Source: JAQVEM01 sp964595565
GTDB taxonomy: Bacteria > Actinomycetota > Humimicrobiia > Humimicrobiales > Humimicrobiaceae
NCBI GenBank assembly: GCA_964595565.1
Contig: CAZQQX010000002.1
Location: 1 to 64,000, forward strand
DNA: 64,000 nt
Direction of reading: 5' to 3'
Part shown: in pieces, positions 17,419 to 26,831 of the stretch
Layout of the letters: each line of letters starts with the position of its first letter
Numbering within the stretch: position 1 is the first letter of the stretch
Position numbers and translations under genes: made by a program
The notes under the pieces: generated by a model
What the model was told of the DNA's origin: nothing
Database searches by the model: none
What the model saw: only the letters and a program-made list of their open reading frames with translations

Positions 17419-17973
17419 TTAACCTGGAGACAGGTAAATTACTTTTTTATCTCCAAAATGTGATTCCTTTAATATTTCTAATTTTTTTATTTCTTCTTTA
17501 ATGTCCCTTTTAAAAAAATACTCATATATTACAAGGCAATTATCTTTAGTAAATTTATTTTCCGATATGACCTCAAATATTTTTATCATTATATCACTTA
17601 CAATCTTATAAGGCGGGTCAAGAAAGATTATATCCCACTTTAAATCAGTATGAAAATCAAAAAATTTTAAAACATCACTGTTTATTATTTTATACTTTTC
17701 CCTTTGAATTTTTAAGCTTCTGACATTATATTCTATTAATCTAACGGACTCAAAGCTTTTATCTACAAAATAAACTATATTGCAATCCCTGCTCAGTGAT
17801 TCTATCCCGAGCGAACCTGTTCCCGCGAATAAATCCAGGACATTTGCCCCTTTTATTTTATCGCCAATAACATCGAATATGCTTTCCTTTACTCTATCCA
17901 GAGTTGGTCTGATTTTATAATTTAAAGGGGGTCTGAGTTTTCTTCTCTTAAATTTACCTGAAATTACTCTAAT
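17419..17973 (-). CDS. rsmD: 16S rRNA (guanine(966)-N2)-methyltransferase RsmD, probable AUU start
   Basis: Methylates G966 of 16S rRNA. The 184-codon frame encodes RVISGKFKRRKLRPP, PTLDRVKESIFDVIG, VLDLFAGTGSLGIESLSR (SAM site) and IIFLDPPY (catalytic motif IV), ending KKVIYLSPG. It is open back to an in-frame TAG at 18003-18001 but has no ATG, GTG or TTG before the conserved N-terminus. An ATT at 17973, six bases after GGTGG, would give exactly the family N-terminus (M)RVISG. It lies between fakA and coaD; recG, often found here, is absent. Product call firm, start inferred. Confidence 0.88.
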   Translation of the reverse strand: MRVISGKFKRRKLRPPLNYKIRPTLDRVKESIFDVIGDKIKGANVLDLFAGTGSLGIESLSRDCNIVYFVDKSFESVRLIEYNVRSLKIQREKYKIINSDVLKFFDFHTDLKWDIIFLDPPYKIVSDIMIKIFEVISENKFTKDNCLVIYEYFFKRDIKEEIKKLEILKESHFGDKKVIYLSPG

Positions 17974-17995
17974 AATTAACCACCATGTAATAAAC

Positions 17996-19750
17996 TTATT
18001 CTATTGAAAAAATGTAGGGATACAGAGGCTGCCCGCCTTTGTGTATCTCAATATCTATTTTAGAAAAATATTGTTTAATTTTCTTTGTTATTTTCTCAAT
18101 ATCCTCTTTAACTGCATCTTTTCCTGTATAGAAAGTAATAACTTCTTCCTTTGAATCAGTAATATCCCTCACCAGGTCTATGGTCGCATCTACTACATTA
18201 TCTGAAATTACTCTTATGTTCCCATTGGATAAACCAATATATTCACCCTTTTTTATTTTACCCACCATAAGATTAGCATCTCTTACTGCTCTGGTTATCT
18301 CTCCTTCCCTGGTTCTTCTTGCTGCCTCCTCCATATTATTCATATTCTCTTCAATACCTGCCTCGGGGTTATAATTCAGAACAGCAGATATGCCCGCGGG
18401 TATAGTTCTTGTTGGCACCACATAAATATTTTTTTCTTTTATAATCTTTTTGGTTTGATTTGCAGTAAGAATTATATTTTTATTATTTGGAAATATAATA
18501 ACATCTGTAGCATCCAGACTGTTTACAGCCTTTGCTATATCATATGCTGACGGGTTCATACTCTGCCCCCCGCTCACAATAATATCAACACCTATGCTCT
18601 TAAATATGCCTTCCAATCCATCTCCATTCGCTATAGCAAGCAGGGCTGCTTTTCTCACATCTGCCTTTCTTTCCTCTGGTTCTTCTATGCCCACCTCTTC
18701 TTTTCGCTGGTCCTCCATGTTACTAATCTCAATGTCATGCAGGGTACCTTCTCTTAAAGCTGTTTTTAAAACTTTATTTGGATAGTTGGTATGAACATGT
18801 ATTTTAACTATATTCTTATTACCCACCACCATTGCACTATCTCCGTAACTTTCAATTCTCTCTCTCAATCTTTCTATATTTATTCTATCGCCCTTTACCA
18901 TAACCTGGGTACAATAAATATACTTAATCTCGTAGGTGCGCTTTACCTCTTTCAAATTATCCATATCATTTTCTGAAATATCCTTTTTATACCCATCAGA
19001 ATTATTCTCTTCTGGTGTTTTCCTATTCTTACCATTATTACAGCCTTTTCCCCCGGCCATAGAATATGCTTTCCTGGTTTTATCTGTTTTTAATTCCAGT
19101 TGATTATCTACACTCCCGATTATAGTAAGGGCTTTTTTAATACCGATAATTATATCAAGAAGACCCCGGGCTCCGGCATCCACCACACCTGCTTTCTTTA
19201 ATACCGGCAGAAGGAAAGTTGATCTCTCGACGGATTTCTCGGCTTCAAAAATAATCTCATCCAGAAAATCTATTACCCTCATTTTAAAGATTTTATTATT
19301 TAAACCTTCAACAAAATTCCCGATATCTTTTATGGTAGTAAGCATGGTACCTTCAGTAGGGTCCTGAACTGAGCTGTAAGCCAGATCTTTCGATGATTTC
19401 AGGGCTCTTCTAATTAACCCGGGGTTAAAGCTATTATCTTCAATAAATACATCACAAAAACCTTTAATTATTTGAGATAGTATAACCCCTGAATTCCCCC
19501 TGGCTCCCATTAATGCTCCGAAAGAAGCTTTTTCCAGAACGTTTCTAACAGAAAAATCTTTAACCTTTAAGAGCTCCTCTCTAACAGATTTCAAAGTTAG
19601 AAGCATATTGGTACCTGTATCACCGTCAGGTACCGGGAACACATTTAAGTTATTAATTTTATTTTCATTTTCTTTAAAATTATCAATTACGGTATCAATA
19701 AGTATTTTTAAATCCCCATCATTTATTCCATCAAACATAATATCACTCAT
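17996..19750 (-). CDS. fakA: DAK2/DegV-like fatty acid kinase subunit FakA (YloV family)
   Basis: Kinase that phosphorylates fatty acids bound to FakB so they can enter phospholipid synthesis with PlsX. The 584 residues comprise a DhaL-like ATP-binding domain (NNLNVFPVPDGDTGTNM near 40-55, FGALMGARGNSGVILSQ, GVVDAGARGLLDI), a hydrophilic Lys/Asn/Glu-rich linker at about 220-270 that is longer than usual, and the YloV middle and C-terminal domains (IVSGGQSMNPS, TRTIPAGISAVLNY). It is divergent from rpmB, the common arrangement. No fakB is visible in the window. Confidence 0.9.
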   Translation of the reverse strand: MSDIMFDGINDGDLKILIDTVIDNFKENENKINNLNVFPVPDGDTGTNMLLTLKSVREELLKVKDFSVRNVLEKASFGALMGARGNSGVILSQIIKGFCDVFIEDNSFNPGLIRRALKSSKDLAYSSVQDPTEGTMLTTIKDIGNFVEGLNNKIFKMRVIDFLDEIIFEAEKSVERSTFLLPVLKKAGVVDAGARGLLDIIIGIKKALTIIGSVDNQLELKTDKTRKAYSMAGGKGCNNGKNRKTPEENNSDGYKKDISENDMDNLKEVKRTYEIKYIYCTQVMVKGDRINIERLRERIESYGDSAMVVGNKNIVKIHVHTNYPNKVLKTALREGTLHDIEISNMEDQRKEEVGIEEPEERKADVRKAALLAIANGDGLEGIFKSIGVDIIVSGGQSMNPSAYDIAKAVNSLDATDVIIFPNNKNIILTANQTKKIIKEKNIYVVPTRTIPAGISAVLNYNPEAGIEENMNNMEEAARRTREGEITRAVRDANLMVGKIKKGEYIGLSNGNIRVISDNVVDATIDLVRDITDSKEEVITFYTGKDAVKEDIEKITKKIKQYFSKIDIEIHKGGQPLYPYIFSIE

Positions 19751-19864
19751 TCCAAATAAAATTATTTTATACTCAGACTAAAATTCCCATTACACTGTAA
19801 CAAAATTTATCTTTTTTCAATCCAATAATTTTCCTCCTGCCAGTCCCATTTTACATTTCCTATG

Positions 19865-19894
19865 ACTCTATTATTTAAAAATTGTTTCTGTCAA
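19865..19894 (-). promoter_or_regulatory. Predicted promoter for fakA and downstream genes
   Basis: On the minus strand TTGACA (19894-19889) is followed after 15-18 bases by TAATAGAGT (about 19873-19865), a passable -10 region. It lies 115-145 bases before the fakA start in the 283-base divergent spacer shared with rpmB. Confidence 0.45.
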
Positions 19895-19977
19895 CAATCA
19901 TATATTTTTTATTTACCTTGAAAAGAATTAAATAAAATGTTAATATTCCTTCCTGTTTAATTAATAATTATTCTAAA

Positions 19978-19983
19978 TATAAT
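19978..19983 (+). promoter_or_regulatory. Predicted -10 box for rpmB
   Basis: A consensus TATAAT lies 50 bases before the rpmB start; the -35 region is weak (GTTTAA). Placed in the divergent fakA/rpmB spacer. Confidence 0.4.
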
Positions 19984-20033
19984 ACATTAGATTAAAAAAT
20001 ATAAAAAATATAATTTTCGGTTCGGGAGTAAAA

Positions 20034-20225
20034 ATGTCCAGAATATGTGAAATATGTGGTAAAAAAACAACTTTTGGCAATAGCGTAAGCCATTCACATA
20101 AAAAAACAAGAAGATCTTTTAAACCTAACATCCACAAGGTAAAGGTTGAGTATAAAGGTCAGATAAGAACCATGAATATATGTGCAGGCTGCCTTACATC
20201 AGGCAAAGTAAAAAAAGTGGTCTAA
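20034..20225 (+). CDS. rpmB: 50S ribosomal protein L28
   Basis: A 63-residue L28 containing MSRICEICGKKTTFGN, SHSHKKTRRSFKPN and MNICAGCLTSGKVKK. It is the zinc-binding form, with two CxxC pairs (CEIC and CAGC). A GGGAG ribosome site lies five bases upstream of the ATG. It is the only plus-strand gene in the first 43 kb and converges with rsmB 48 bases downstream. Confidence 0.96.
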   Translation: MSRICEICGKKTTFGNSVSHSHKKTRRSFKPNIHKVKVEYKGQIRTMNICAGCLTSGKVKKVV

Positions 20226-20272
20226 ATATGTAGCACGGGTATTTATAGCTCTCAAAGAACGCAGTATATCCT

Positions 20273-21832
20273 TTAAATCCTGGCTTTTTCAAGACAGCAC
20301 ATAAAGCCTCCTTCACTTCTAAAATAATAAGGCATTATTTCAAAATACCCTTCCCGCTCAATTTCACCGGAATCCTTTTTCAAATTTAAATTTGATACCG
20401 TCTTTTTAAAAATATCCGGGGTTCTGACCCTGTATTTACCCCCGTATTCCTTTAAGAATTTATTTATAACCTCCTGGTTTTCCAGTAGAGATAACGTGCA
20501 GGTGTAAAAAACAAGTTTCCCTCCCGGTTTAAGATACCTGTCACAGTTAGTCATTATCATGTATGACATCCCGGAAAGCCGCCTTACATCATCCATCGTC
20601 TTATTGTATTTCACATCAGGGTTCCTGGATATAGTTCCAAAAGCGCTGCAGGGAGCATCAACAAAAATACTATCAAAGTAATTTTCATAAGTACCGGAAA
20701 TTACCTTCTTTCCTGATGCCTTCTTTATTTTACCTTTTCTTCTTTTATTCAAAAAATCCCTTTCAGAAGCATCTGCTTCTACAATTATTAAATTATTTAT
20801 CTTCATTCTCTTTGCATTATCCTTCAATATTTCAAGTCTTTTTTTGCTGATATCAACCGAAACCACCTCTCCCCTATCTCCGAGCATCTCTGAAATATAT
20901 GCAGTTTTGCCACCGGGCGCAGCGCAGACATCAAGTATCTTTTCACCTTTAAGAGGCTCTAAAAAATATTTTAATGCCATCTGAGAAGAAAGATCCTGAA
21001 CCGAGACTAAACCTCTGGCATAAATTTTAGTCCGTGTAATACCCTGGACCCTTTTAATTTCTATACTTCCTTCCAGTATGTTTTGTTTAAAAAAATTATA
21101 TTCATAATCTTTTCCTTTAATGGAATTTGATATAAAAGCACCGCCATTATCAGTATCCGGTCCGGATTGTGCTCCGATAATTGAAAATTCTCTTAATTCT
21201 TTTAACAATTTTTCTCTGCCAATTTTATTTTTATTAAATCTTATATACACAGGCAGGCTCTTATTAAGATAGCTACAGATTAAAATTGTTTTTTCTTCAC
21301 CATACCAGTCAAGCCAGTAATCCACCAGCCAGCGCGGATAGGAATATTTTATACTAATTTTTTCATCCTCATCCTCCAGTATGTTATTAATTTTTTCTTC
21401 CACAAACAGGTTTAAATTTGAGATTGAGCTCGCCCTGCGTAATATTGCATTTACAAATCCCGAAGAAGATGCGCTGATATTTTTCCTGGCCAGCTTGACA
21501 CTTTCATTAACTGTTGAATAATCCGGAACCCTATCCATATATAGCAATTGATAAATACCCATTCTCAGAATATTAAGCACTTTAAAATCAATGTTTTCAA
21601 GGCCCTTGCTGGAGAATAAGGAAATTATAAAATCTATTTTTAAATTATACCTTACGGTACCCTTGACTATGTTAAAAATAAAACGCCTGTCAAGCCCGGA
21701 TAATTTATAATTATTAAAGTAATTATTGATTATATCTTTTAGAGATTTTCTCTTATTAAAATAGTTATTTAAAATTAGGAGTGCGACCTGGCGAGGGTTA
21801 ATTTTATTCTTTCTTTCATTCAAGTTTTTCAC
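20273..21832 (-). CDS. rsmB: 16S rRNA (cytosine(967)-C5)-methyltransferase RsmB
   Basis: Methylates C967 of 16S rRNA. The 519-residue protein has an N-terminal NusB-like helical domain (about 1-150), and a C-terminal RsmB/NOP methyltransferase domain with DVCAAPGGKTAYIS, VDAPCSAFG (release Cys) and YTCTLSLLENQEV (catalytic Cys). At 519 residues it is longer than the usual 430-450; extra hydrophilic segments occur around residues 210-245 and 350-375. The start overlaps the end of fmt by 17 bases. Confidence 0.95.
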   Translation of the reverse strand: MKNLNERKNKINPRQVALLILNNYFNKRKSLKDIINNYFNNYKLSGLDRRFIFNIVKGTVRYNLKIDFIISLFSSKGLENIDFKVLNILRMGIYQLLYMDRVPDYSTVNESVKLARKNISASSSGFVNAILRRASSISNLNLFVEEKINNILEDEDEKISIKYSYPRWLVDYWLDWYGEEKTILICSYLNKSLPVYIRFNKNKIGREKLLKELREFSIIGAQSGPDTDNGGAFISNSIKGKDYEYNFFKQNILEGSIEIKRVQGITRTKIYARGLVSVQDLSSQMALKYFLEPLKGEKILDVCAAPGGKTAYISEMLGDRGEVVSVDISKKRLEILKDNAKRMKINNLIIVEADASERDFLNKRRKGKIKKASGKKVISGTYENYFDSIFVDAPCSAFGTISRNPDVKYNKTMDDVRRLSGMSYMIMTNCDRYLKPGGKLVFYTCTLSLLENQEVINKFLKEYGGKYRVRTPDIFKKTVSNLNLKKDSGEIEREGYFEIMPYYFRSEGGFMCCLEKARI

Positions 21833-22784
21833 CGGCTTTTAGCCTGTATCCATTAATAAAATCCATCGCAGACATTACTCTTTTCCCTTCAGGCTGCAAA
21901 AGTTCAATTCTTAAAAGTTTATTTTCTCTGCATCTAACCAGAATACCTGAATTTTTATCAGCCCTGACAACTTCTCCGTCGTTAATATTTTTTTTAACTT
22001 TTAATTCAGACAAAGATAAGTCTTTTCCCGTTTCATCCGGTATAGAAACCTTTAATATTTTGATTCTTAAATTCTTCCAGAAACAATAAGCGCCGGGCTT
22101 TGGACTGAATGCTCTAACTTTATTAATTATCTCTTCTCTTTCATTTTCCCAGTTAATTCTTAAATCTTCTTTCTTTATTTTTTGGGTGAAAATTATCCCC
22201 TTACTCCCCTGCGGATAAGGTTCAAGATTATGGTATTCCATTAAATCCAGAACTTTAAGCAATGCTGATTTTCCTAACTCTATAACCTTTTTCTCGTAGC
22301 TTTCACGGTTATCATCCATCCCTATTCTAAATTTGACCTGGGCGTATATTCTTCCGGCATCGACTTCAGGGACTACCTCCACTATGCTCACACCGCCTAT
22401 AACATCCCCATTAATTAGAGCGCTTACAATAGGGGCAGGGCCCCTGTATCTCGGTAACAGCGAGGGATGTATATTCAACCACCTGGCATCTGTCATCTCA
22501 AATATTTTTTTGTCCAGTATCTTTCCAAAAGAAGATATAATAACGGCATCAAATTTTTTTTCTTTTAAAGCACGGTAAAAATTATCATCAAATCTTTCAA
22601 TTTGGACATATTCTATTCTCAGCTCTTCAGCTTTCTTTTTTACCACATTATCTGTAACTTTTCTACCTCTCCCGGCCGGCCTGTCAACAATAGTAACCAC
22701 CATATTTACTGAATGTCGTGATTTATATAATTCTTCTAAAAAAGGAACAGAAATGTCCGAAGAACCGAAAAAAATTATCTCCAA
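21816..22784 (-). CDS. fmt: Methionyl-tRNA formyltransferase
   Basis: Formylates initiator Met-tRNA with 10-formyltetrahydrofolate. The 322-residue protein begins MEIIFFGSSDISVPFLEEL and contains VISSFGKIL, NIHPSLLPRYRGPAPI and the conserved Asp in VVPEVDAGRIYAQ. The C-terminal OB-like domain follows from about 210. It is 16 bases after def, with which it acts (formylation and deformylation). Confidence 0.96.
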   Translation of the reverse strand: MEIIFFGSSDISVPFLEELYKSRHSVNMVVTIVDRPAGRGRKVTDNVVKKKAEELRIEYVQIERFDDNFYRALKEKKFDAVIISSFGKILDKKIFEMTDARWLNIHPSLLPRYRGPAPIVSALINGDVIGGVSIVEVVPEVDAGRIYAQVKFRIGMDDNRESYEKKVIELGKSALLKVLDLMEYHNLEPYPQGSKGIIFTQKIKKEDLRINWENEREEIINKVRAFSPKPGAYCFWKNLRIKILKVSIPDETGKDLSLSELKVKKNINDGEVVRADKNSGILVRCRENKLLRIELLQPEGKRVMSAMDFINGYRLKAGEKLE

Positions 22785-22800
22785 TTTAAAACTCCTTAAT

Positions 22801-23298
22801 TCAAATACCCATTTTTATCTCATTGACCATAGACAGAAGCTCACTTCTGGATTTACTATCAAGACGGTCTACATATAAAATCCCATTAAGATGGTCAATT
22901 TCATGCTGAAATATTCTCGCCACTAAATCTTCTGCTACTATTACAACATCCTTACCTTTCAAATCTTTTGCTTTTACTTCCACTTTCCTGAACCTCTGAA
23001 CGCTAAAATCTCTTATTGAATAAATGCTGAGGCATCCCTCTTCAGAATCTATTTTCTCTTTGCCCTTAATCTTAATTTCCGGATTTATAAATGCCTTAAT
23101 CTCATCACCCATGTTAACCACAATAACTCTTCTGGATACACCTATCTGGGGTGCAGCCAATCCCACTCCACCTTCTTTTTCCATGGTATCAATCATATCT
23201 TTAACCAGGCTTTTCACCTTCCCGTCTATTTTCTCCACACCCCTGCTTTTTTCTCTCAGAACCGGGTCACCTATTTTTCGTATTTTTCTGGCTGACAT
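22801..23298 (-). CDS. def: Peptide deformylase
   Basis: Removes the formyl group from nascent proteins. It has the three metal-site motifs GVGLAAPQIG, EGCLSIYS and QHEIDHLNG. The frame can be extended to 23343, but AAAGGAGG lies four bases before the ATG at 23298, which gives a normal 165-residue protein starting MSARKIRKIGDPVLR. It lies 16 bases after priA. Confidence 0.96.
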   Translation of the reverse strand: MSARKIRKIGDPVLREKSRGVEKIDGKVKSLVKDMIDTMEKEGGVGLAAPQIGVSRRVIVVNMGDEIKAFINPEIKIKGKEKIDSEEGCLSIYSIRDFSVQRFRKVEVKAKDLKGKDVVIVAEDLVARIFQHEIDHLNGILYVDRLDSKSRSELLSMVNEIKMGI

Positions 23299-23314
23299 AA
23301 AACCTCCTTTAAAT

Positions 23315-25561
23315 TTATAAAATCCATACCGGATCCACATCAATTATTATCCTGTTTTCACTAAATTTTTTAAATCTCTTTAATATCTCATGAACTGACC
23401 TGTTTATTTTAGAAATATCATTTACCTTTATCATTATATGCCATCTGTAAAACATGTTAATCTTTTGAAAAGGCGCGGGAGCCGGCCCCAGAACACTGCA
23501 ACCATCCCCGGCTATTTTACTTAGCTGCATAAACAGACTTCTTATATCTTTTTTAACCCTGGCTTCATCTCTGCCGGATATTATAATATTTACTAAATTA
23601 GAGAATGGGGGATATCCCAGCTCCTTTCTATTTTTTAATTCCTGCCCATAAAATAATTCATAATTATTCTTAAGTATACTTTTAATTATAGTACTTTCTG
23701 GATTATATGTTTGTATTATTACCCTCCCCTTTTTCCTTCTCCCCGTTCTTCCTGCTACCTGGGTTACTAGCTGATAAACTCTTTCATTCATATGATAATC
23801 AGGAAGAACAAGCATGCCGTCACAGTTAATAATACCAACAAGTGTAACATCTTCAATATCCAGACCTTTGGCCACCATCTGGGTGCCAATAAGAATGGAA
23901 CCCCCGGGAGAAATAAACTTTTTAAGTATCTCCTGATGGGATTTCTTTTTCACGGTCACGTCTGAATCCATTCTGAGTACAGATGCATCCTTAAACATTG
24001 CCTGAAGCCTTGACTGAACTCTCTGAACCCCGACCCCCTTTAAAAATATATTTTCCGACCCGCAAACATCACATTTTCCTGTATAGCTTCTTTCCCTGCC
24101 ACAGTGATGACATACTAACTTCTTAGTATCGCTGTGATAGTTATAAGGAAGATCGCAGGCGGGACACTTTGGAACATTGCCACATTTACTGCATATCACA
24201 AAATTGCTGTGCCCTCTCCTGTTCAGAAAAATGATTACCTTATTTTTTTTTAATAACTCGCTTTTTATTGATTTAAATAATCCACCAGTAACAATTACGT
24301 TTTCTTTGTTCCTGTCTATCTTTTTTAAGTCAATTATATCCATCTCCAGCGGGCTGGTGCTCTGAGCTCTGATGGGAATTTTAATCAGGGTAAAATCTTT
24401 TTCTCTTTCAGCCCTGAATCTTGTAACTATGTCGGGTGTAGCACTGCCAAACACAACCGGAATATTAAACAATTCCCCCATCTTTATTGAAACATCCCCG
24501 GTGTTATATCTCACCCCTGTTCCTTCCTTATAAGAGGTATCATGTTCTTCATCAATTATTATTACCCCCGGATTATTCACCGGAGTAAAAAGTGAGGACC
24601 TGGTCCCTATAATTATGTCAAATCTACCTTCCCATATATCCAGCCACCTTTCATATCTTTCTGCTTCACTCATATTGGAATGGTATACACCTACTCTCCG
24701 GCCAAACTCCGATTCAAACCTGTAAAATAATTGTGGTATTAGAGAAATCTCAGGAGTCAGTACAAGTGCTTTTTTATTCTTTTTTAACACCAGTTTGCAG
24801 ACACCAATATAAATATCAGTTTTGCCGCTGCCCGCAACACCCTCAATTAGAAATTTGTGAAAAATATTTTTATCCAGTGCATCAGCAACGCTTGAAATTG
24901 ATTCTTTCTGATAATAGTTTAAAGTTATCTTTTTTTTATCCCTGTTCTTATATGGATAATATTCATACCTGAAATCTCTTCTCTGCCTCTGTTTTTTTAC
25001 AGAGATAATATTTTTGTCCAGAAGAGCCGCCAGGCTGGTACGGTTAGAACCGGTTTCCCTTATTAATTTTTCTCTCAAAACCCCGTTATGGGAAAGTAAG
25101 TAGTCAATTACTCTCTTTTTTGAATAGTTCTTTTTCCAGTTTATTTCATCCTTAATCCGCTCATAATTATCCCTGTTTAAAAAAACATAATCTTTATATT
25201 TAAACTGAATTTCGTTACCCGGGGCAGATTTCTTACCCGGAGGTATAAAAAACTTTATAACACTCCCGAAAGGCTGTATATAATACTGGCTTATCCATTT
25301 TATTAGCTCAAGCTTCCTTGAATCAAAAACAGGTTTCCTGTTTAATATCTTCGTGATATCTTTTATATTTCTATCTTCTAATTCTGACTTATCTTTTACT
25401 CTGACTACATAACCGGCTTCGATTCTATTATTAAAAGGAACCTGCACCATAATTCCGGTACGGACATCCGGAGTTAAATAATGAGGTATGCGGTAGTCAA
25501 AAGGATGACTGATGTTAAGGGCTCTTATATCTAAGTAAACCTCTGCATATCTTTCAGGCAT
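23315..25561 (-). CDS. priA: Primosomal protein N' (replication restart helicase PriA)
   Basis: Rebuilds the replisome at stalled forks. The 748 residues include an N-terminal DNA-binding region (AEVYLDIRALN, FDYRIP), helicase motif I GVAGSGKTDIY, DEEH, the paired zinc-binding Cys clusters CSKCGNVPKCPAC and CHHCGRERSYTGKCDVC, and IGTQMVAKGLD with QVAGRTGRRKKG. Catalytic and zinc residues all look present. It follows metK by 33 bases. Confidence 0.95.
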   Translation of the reverse strand: MPERYAEVYLDIRALNISHPFDYRIPHYLTPDVRTGIMVQVPFNNRIEAGYVVRVKDKSELEDRNIKDITKILNRKPVFDSRKLELIKWISQYYIQPFGSVIKFFIPPGKKSAPGNEIQFKYKDYVFLNRDNYERIKDEINWKKNYSKKRVIDYLLSHNGVLREKLIRETGSNRTSLAALLDKNIISVKKQRQRRDFRYEYYPYKNRDKKKITLNYYQKESISSVADALDKNIFHKFLIEGVAGSGKTDIYIGVCKLVLKKNKKALVLTPEISLIPQLFYRFESEFGRRVGVYHSNMSEAERYERWLDIWEGRFDIIIGTRSSLFTPVNNPGVIIIDEEHDTSYKEGTGVRYNTGDVSIKMGELFNIPVVFGSATPDIVTRFRAEREKDFTLIKIPIRAQSTSPLEMDIIDLKKIDRNKENVIVTGGLFKSIKSELLKKNKVIIFLNRRGHSNFVICSKCGNVPKCPACDLPYNYHSDTKKLVCHHCGRERSYTGKCDVCGSENIFLKGVGVQRVQSRLQAMFKDASVLRMDSDVTVKKKSHQEILKKFISPGGSILIGTQMVAKGLDIEDVTLVGIINCDGMLVLPDYHMNERVYQLVTQVAGRTGRRKKGRVIIQTYNPESTIIKSILKNNYELFYGQELKNRKELGYPPFSNLVNIIISGRDEARVKKDIRSLFMQLSKIAGDGCSVLGPAPAPFQKINMFYRWHIMIKVNDISKINRSVHEILKRFKKFSENRIIIDVDPVWIL

Positions 25562-25594
25562 TTTGATAATTTATATTCATTCAAATCTAAATAA

Positions 25595-26800
25595 TTACTT
25601 AAGACCAAGGAAGCCTTTAATTTCTTCAACTTTATCCAGTTTTTCCCAGGTAAAATCTCTATCATGTCTTCCAAAATGTCCATAAGCCGCAGTCTTCCTG
25701 TAAATCGGCTTTAACAGATTAAGATTTTTTATAATTGCTGCCGGCCTTAAGTCAAATATTTCTTTTACTGCTTTCTCAATTTTTTTAATATCTACCTTTT
25801 CGGTACCAAATGCATCCACCATAACCGATACCGGGTGCGATACACCTATAGCATAGGCTATTTCTAACTCAAGCCTGTCAGCTGCCCCACTGGCCACCAG
25901 ATTTTTTGCTACATATCTTGCCGCATAAGCAGCGGACCTATCAACCTTGGAAGGGTCTTTCCCTGAGAAACACCCACCTCCATGTCTTGCCATTCCTCCG
26001 TAAGTATCTATAATTATTTTCCTTCCTGTGAGCCCGGTATCACCCATTGGTCCACCGATAGTAAACTCTCCGGTAGGATTAACAAATAATTTCAAATTTT
26101 TACTCAGATATTCAACGGGAATAATTGGTTTTATTACGAACTCTTTCATATCAGGTTTTATCTGGGATTCTATATCTATATGTGGCGCATGCTGCGCCGC
26201 AATAACAATTGTTTCAACTGAAACCGGCCTATCATTCTCGTACCTTACAGTCACCTGCGATTTACCGTCAGGCCTGAGGTATGGTAGAATTCCTGCTTTT
26301 CTCACTTCAGATAAACGATGTGCCAGTTTATGAGCGAGCTGGATTGGCAGAGGCATAAATTCTTCTGTTTCATTACAGGCATAACCGAACATCATTCCCT
26401 GATCGCCGGCACCCTGGGAATCAAACTCATCCTCGTAGCCATTTCCAACTCTGGCTTCATAGGCATTGTTGATACCCTGGGATATATTAGAAGATTGTTT
26501 TCCAATAGAGCAAATAACTCCACAGGTATCGCAATCAAATCCATATTTTGCTCTGGTGTATCCTATGTCCCTTACCACTTCCCTGACAATATCAGGTATT
26601 TCTACATAAGTTGAAGTAGTAACTTCCCCCGCCACGATTACTATGCCTGTCTTGAGCAAAGTTTCAACAGCAGTCCTGCATCCGGGATCATCGGCTATCA
26701 TAGCATCAAGAATTGCATCGGAGATCTGGTCGGCCATTTTATCCGGATGCCCTTCGGTAACTGATTCCGAAGTAAACAGGAAATTATTCTTCTTTATCAT
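25595..26800 (-). CDS. metK: S-adenosylmethionine synthetase
   Basis: Makes S-adenosylmethionine from methionine and ATP. The 401-residue protein shows TEGHPDKMADQISDAILD, GAGDQGMMFGYACN, GGPMGDTGLTGRKIIIDTYGG and GGGCFSGKDPSKVDRSAAY. It supplies the methyl donor for trmD, rsmB and rsmD in this window; its product also yields methylthioadenosine, substrate of mtnP. Only 31 bases separate it from coaBC, too short for a SAM riboswitch. Confidence 0.97.
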   Translation of the reverse strand: MIKKNNFLFTSESVTEGHPDKMADQISDAILDAMIADDPGCRTAVETLLKTGIVIVAGEVTTSTYVEIPDIVREVVRDIGYTRAKYGFDCDTCGVICSIGKQSSNISQGINNAYEARVGNGYEDEFDSQGAGDQGMMFGYACNETEEFMPLPIQLAHKLAHRLSEVRKAGILPYLRPDGKSQVTVRYENDRPVSVETIVIAAQHAPHIDIESQIKPDMKEFVIKPIIPVEYLSKNLKLFVNPTGEFTIGGPMGDTGLTGRKIIIDTYGGMARHGGGCFSGKDPSKVDRSAAYAARYVAKNLVASGAADRLELEIAYAIGVSHPVSVMVDAFGTEKVDIKKIEKAVKEIFDLRPAAIIKNLNLLKPIYRKTAAYGHFGRHDRDFTWEKLDKVEEIKGFLGLK

Positions 26801-26831
26801 TATTCCTCCTATTTATTTTTGCCTCTTTTTC

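Noticed and set aside
26801..26831. Possible SAM riboswitch before metK
   Set aside because: Only 31 bases separate coaBC and metK; no SAM aptamer could fit.
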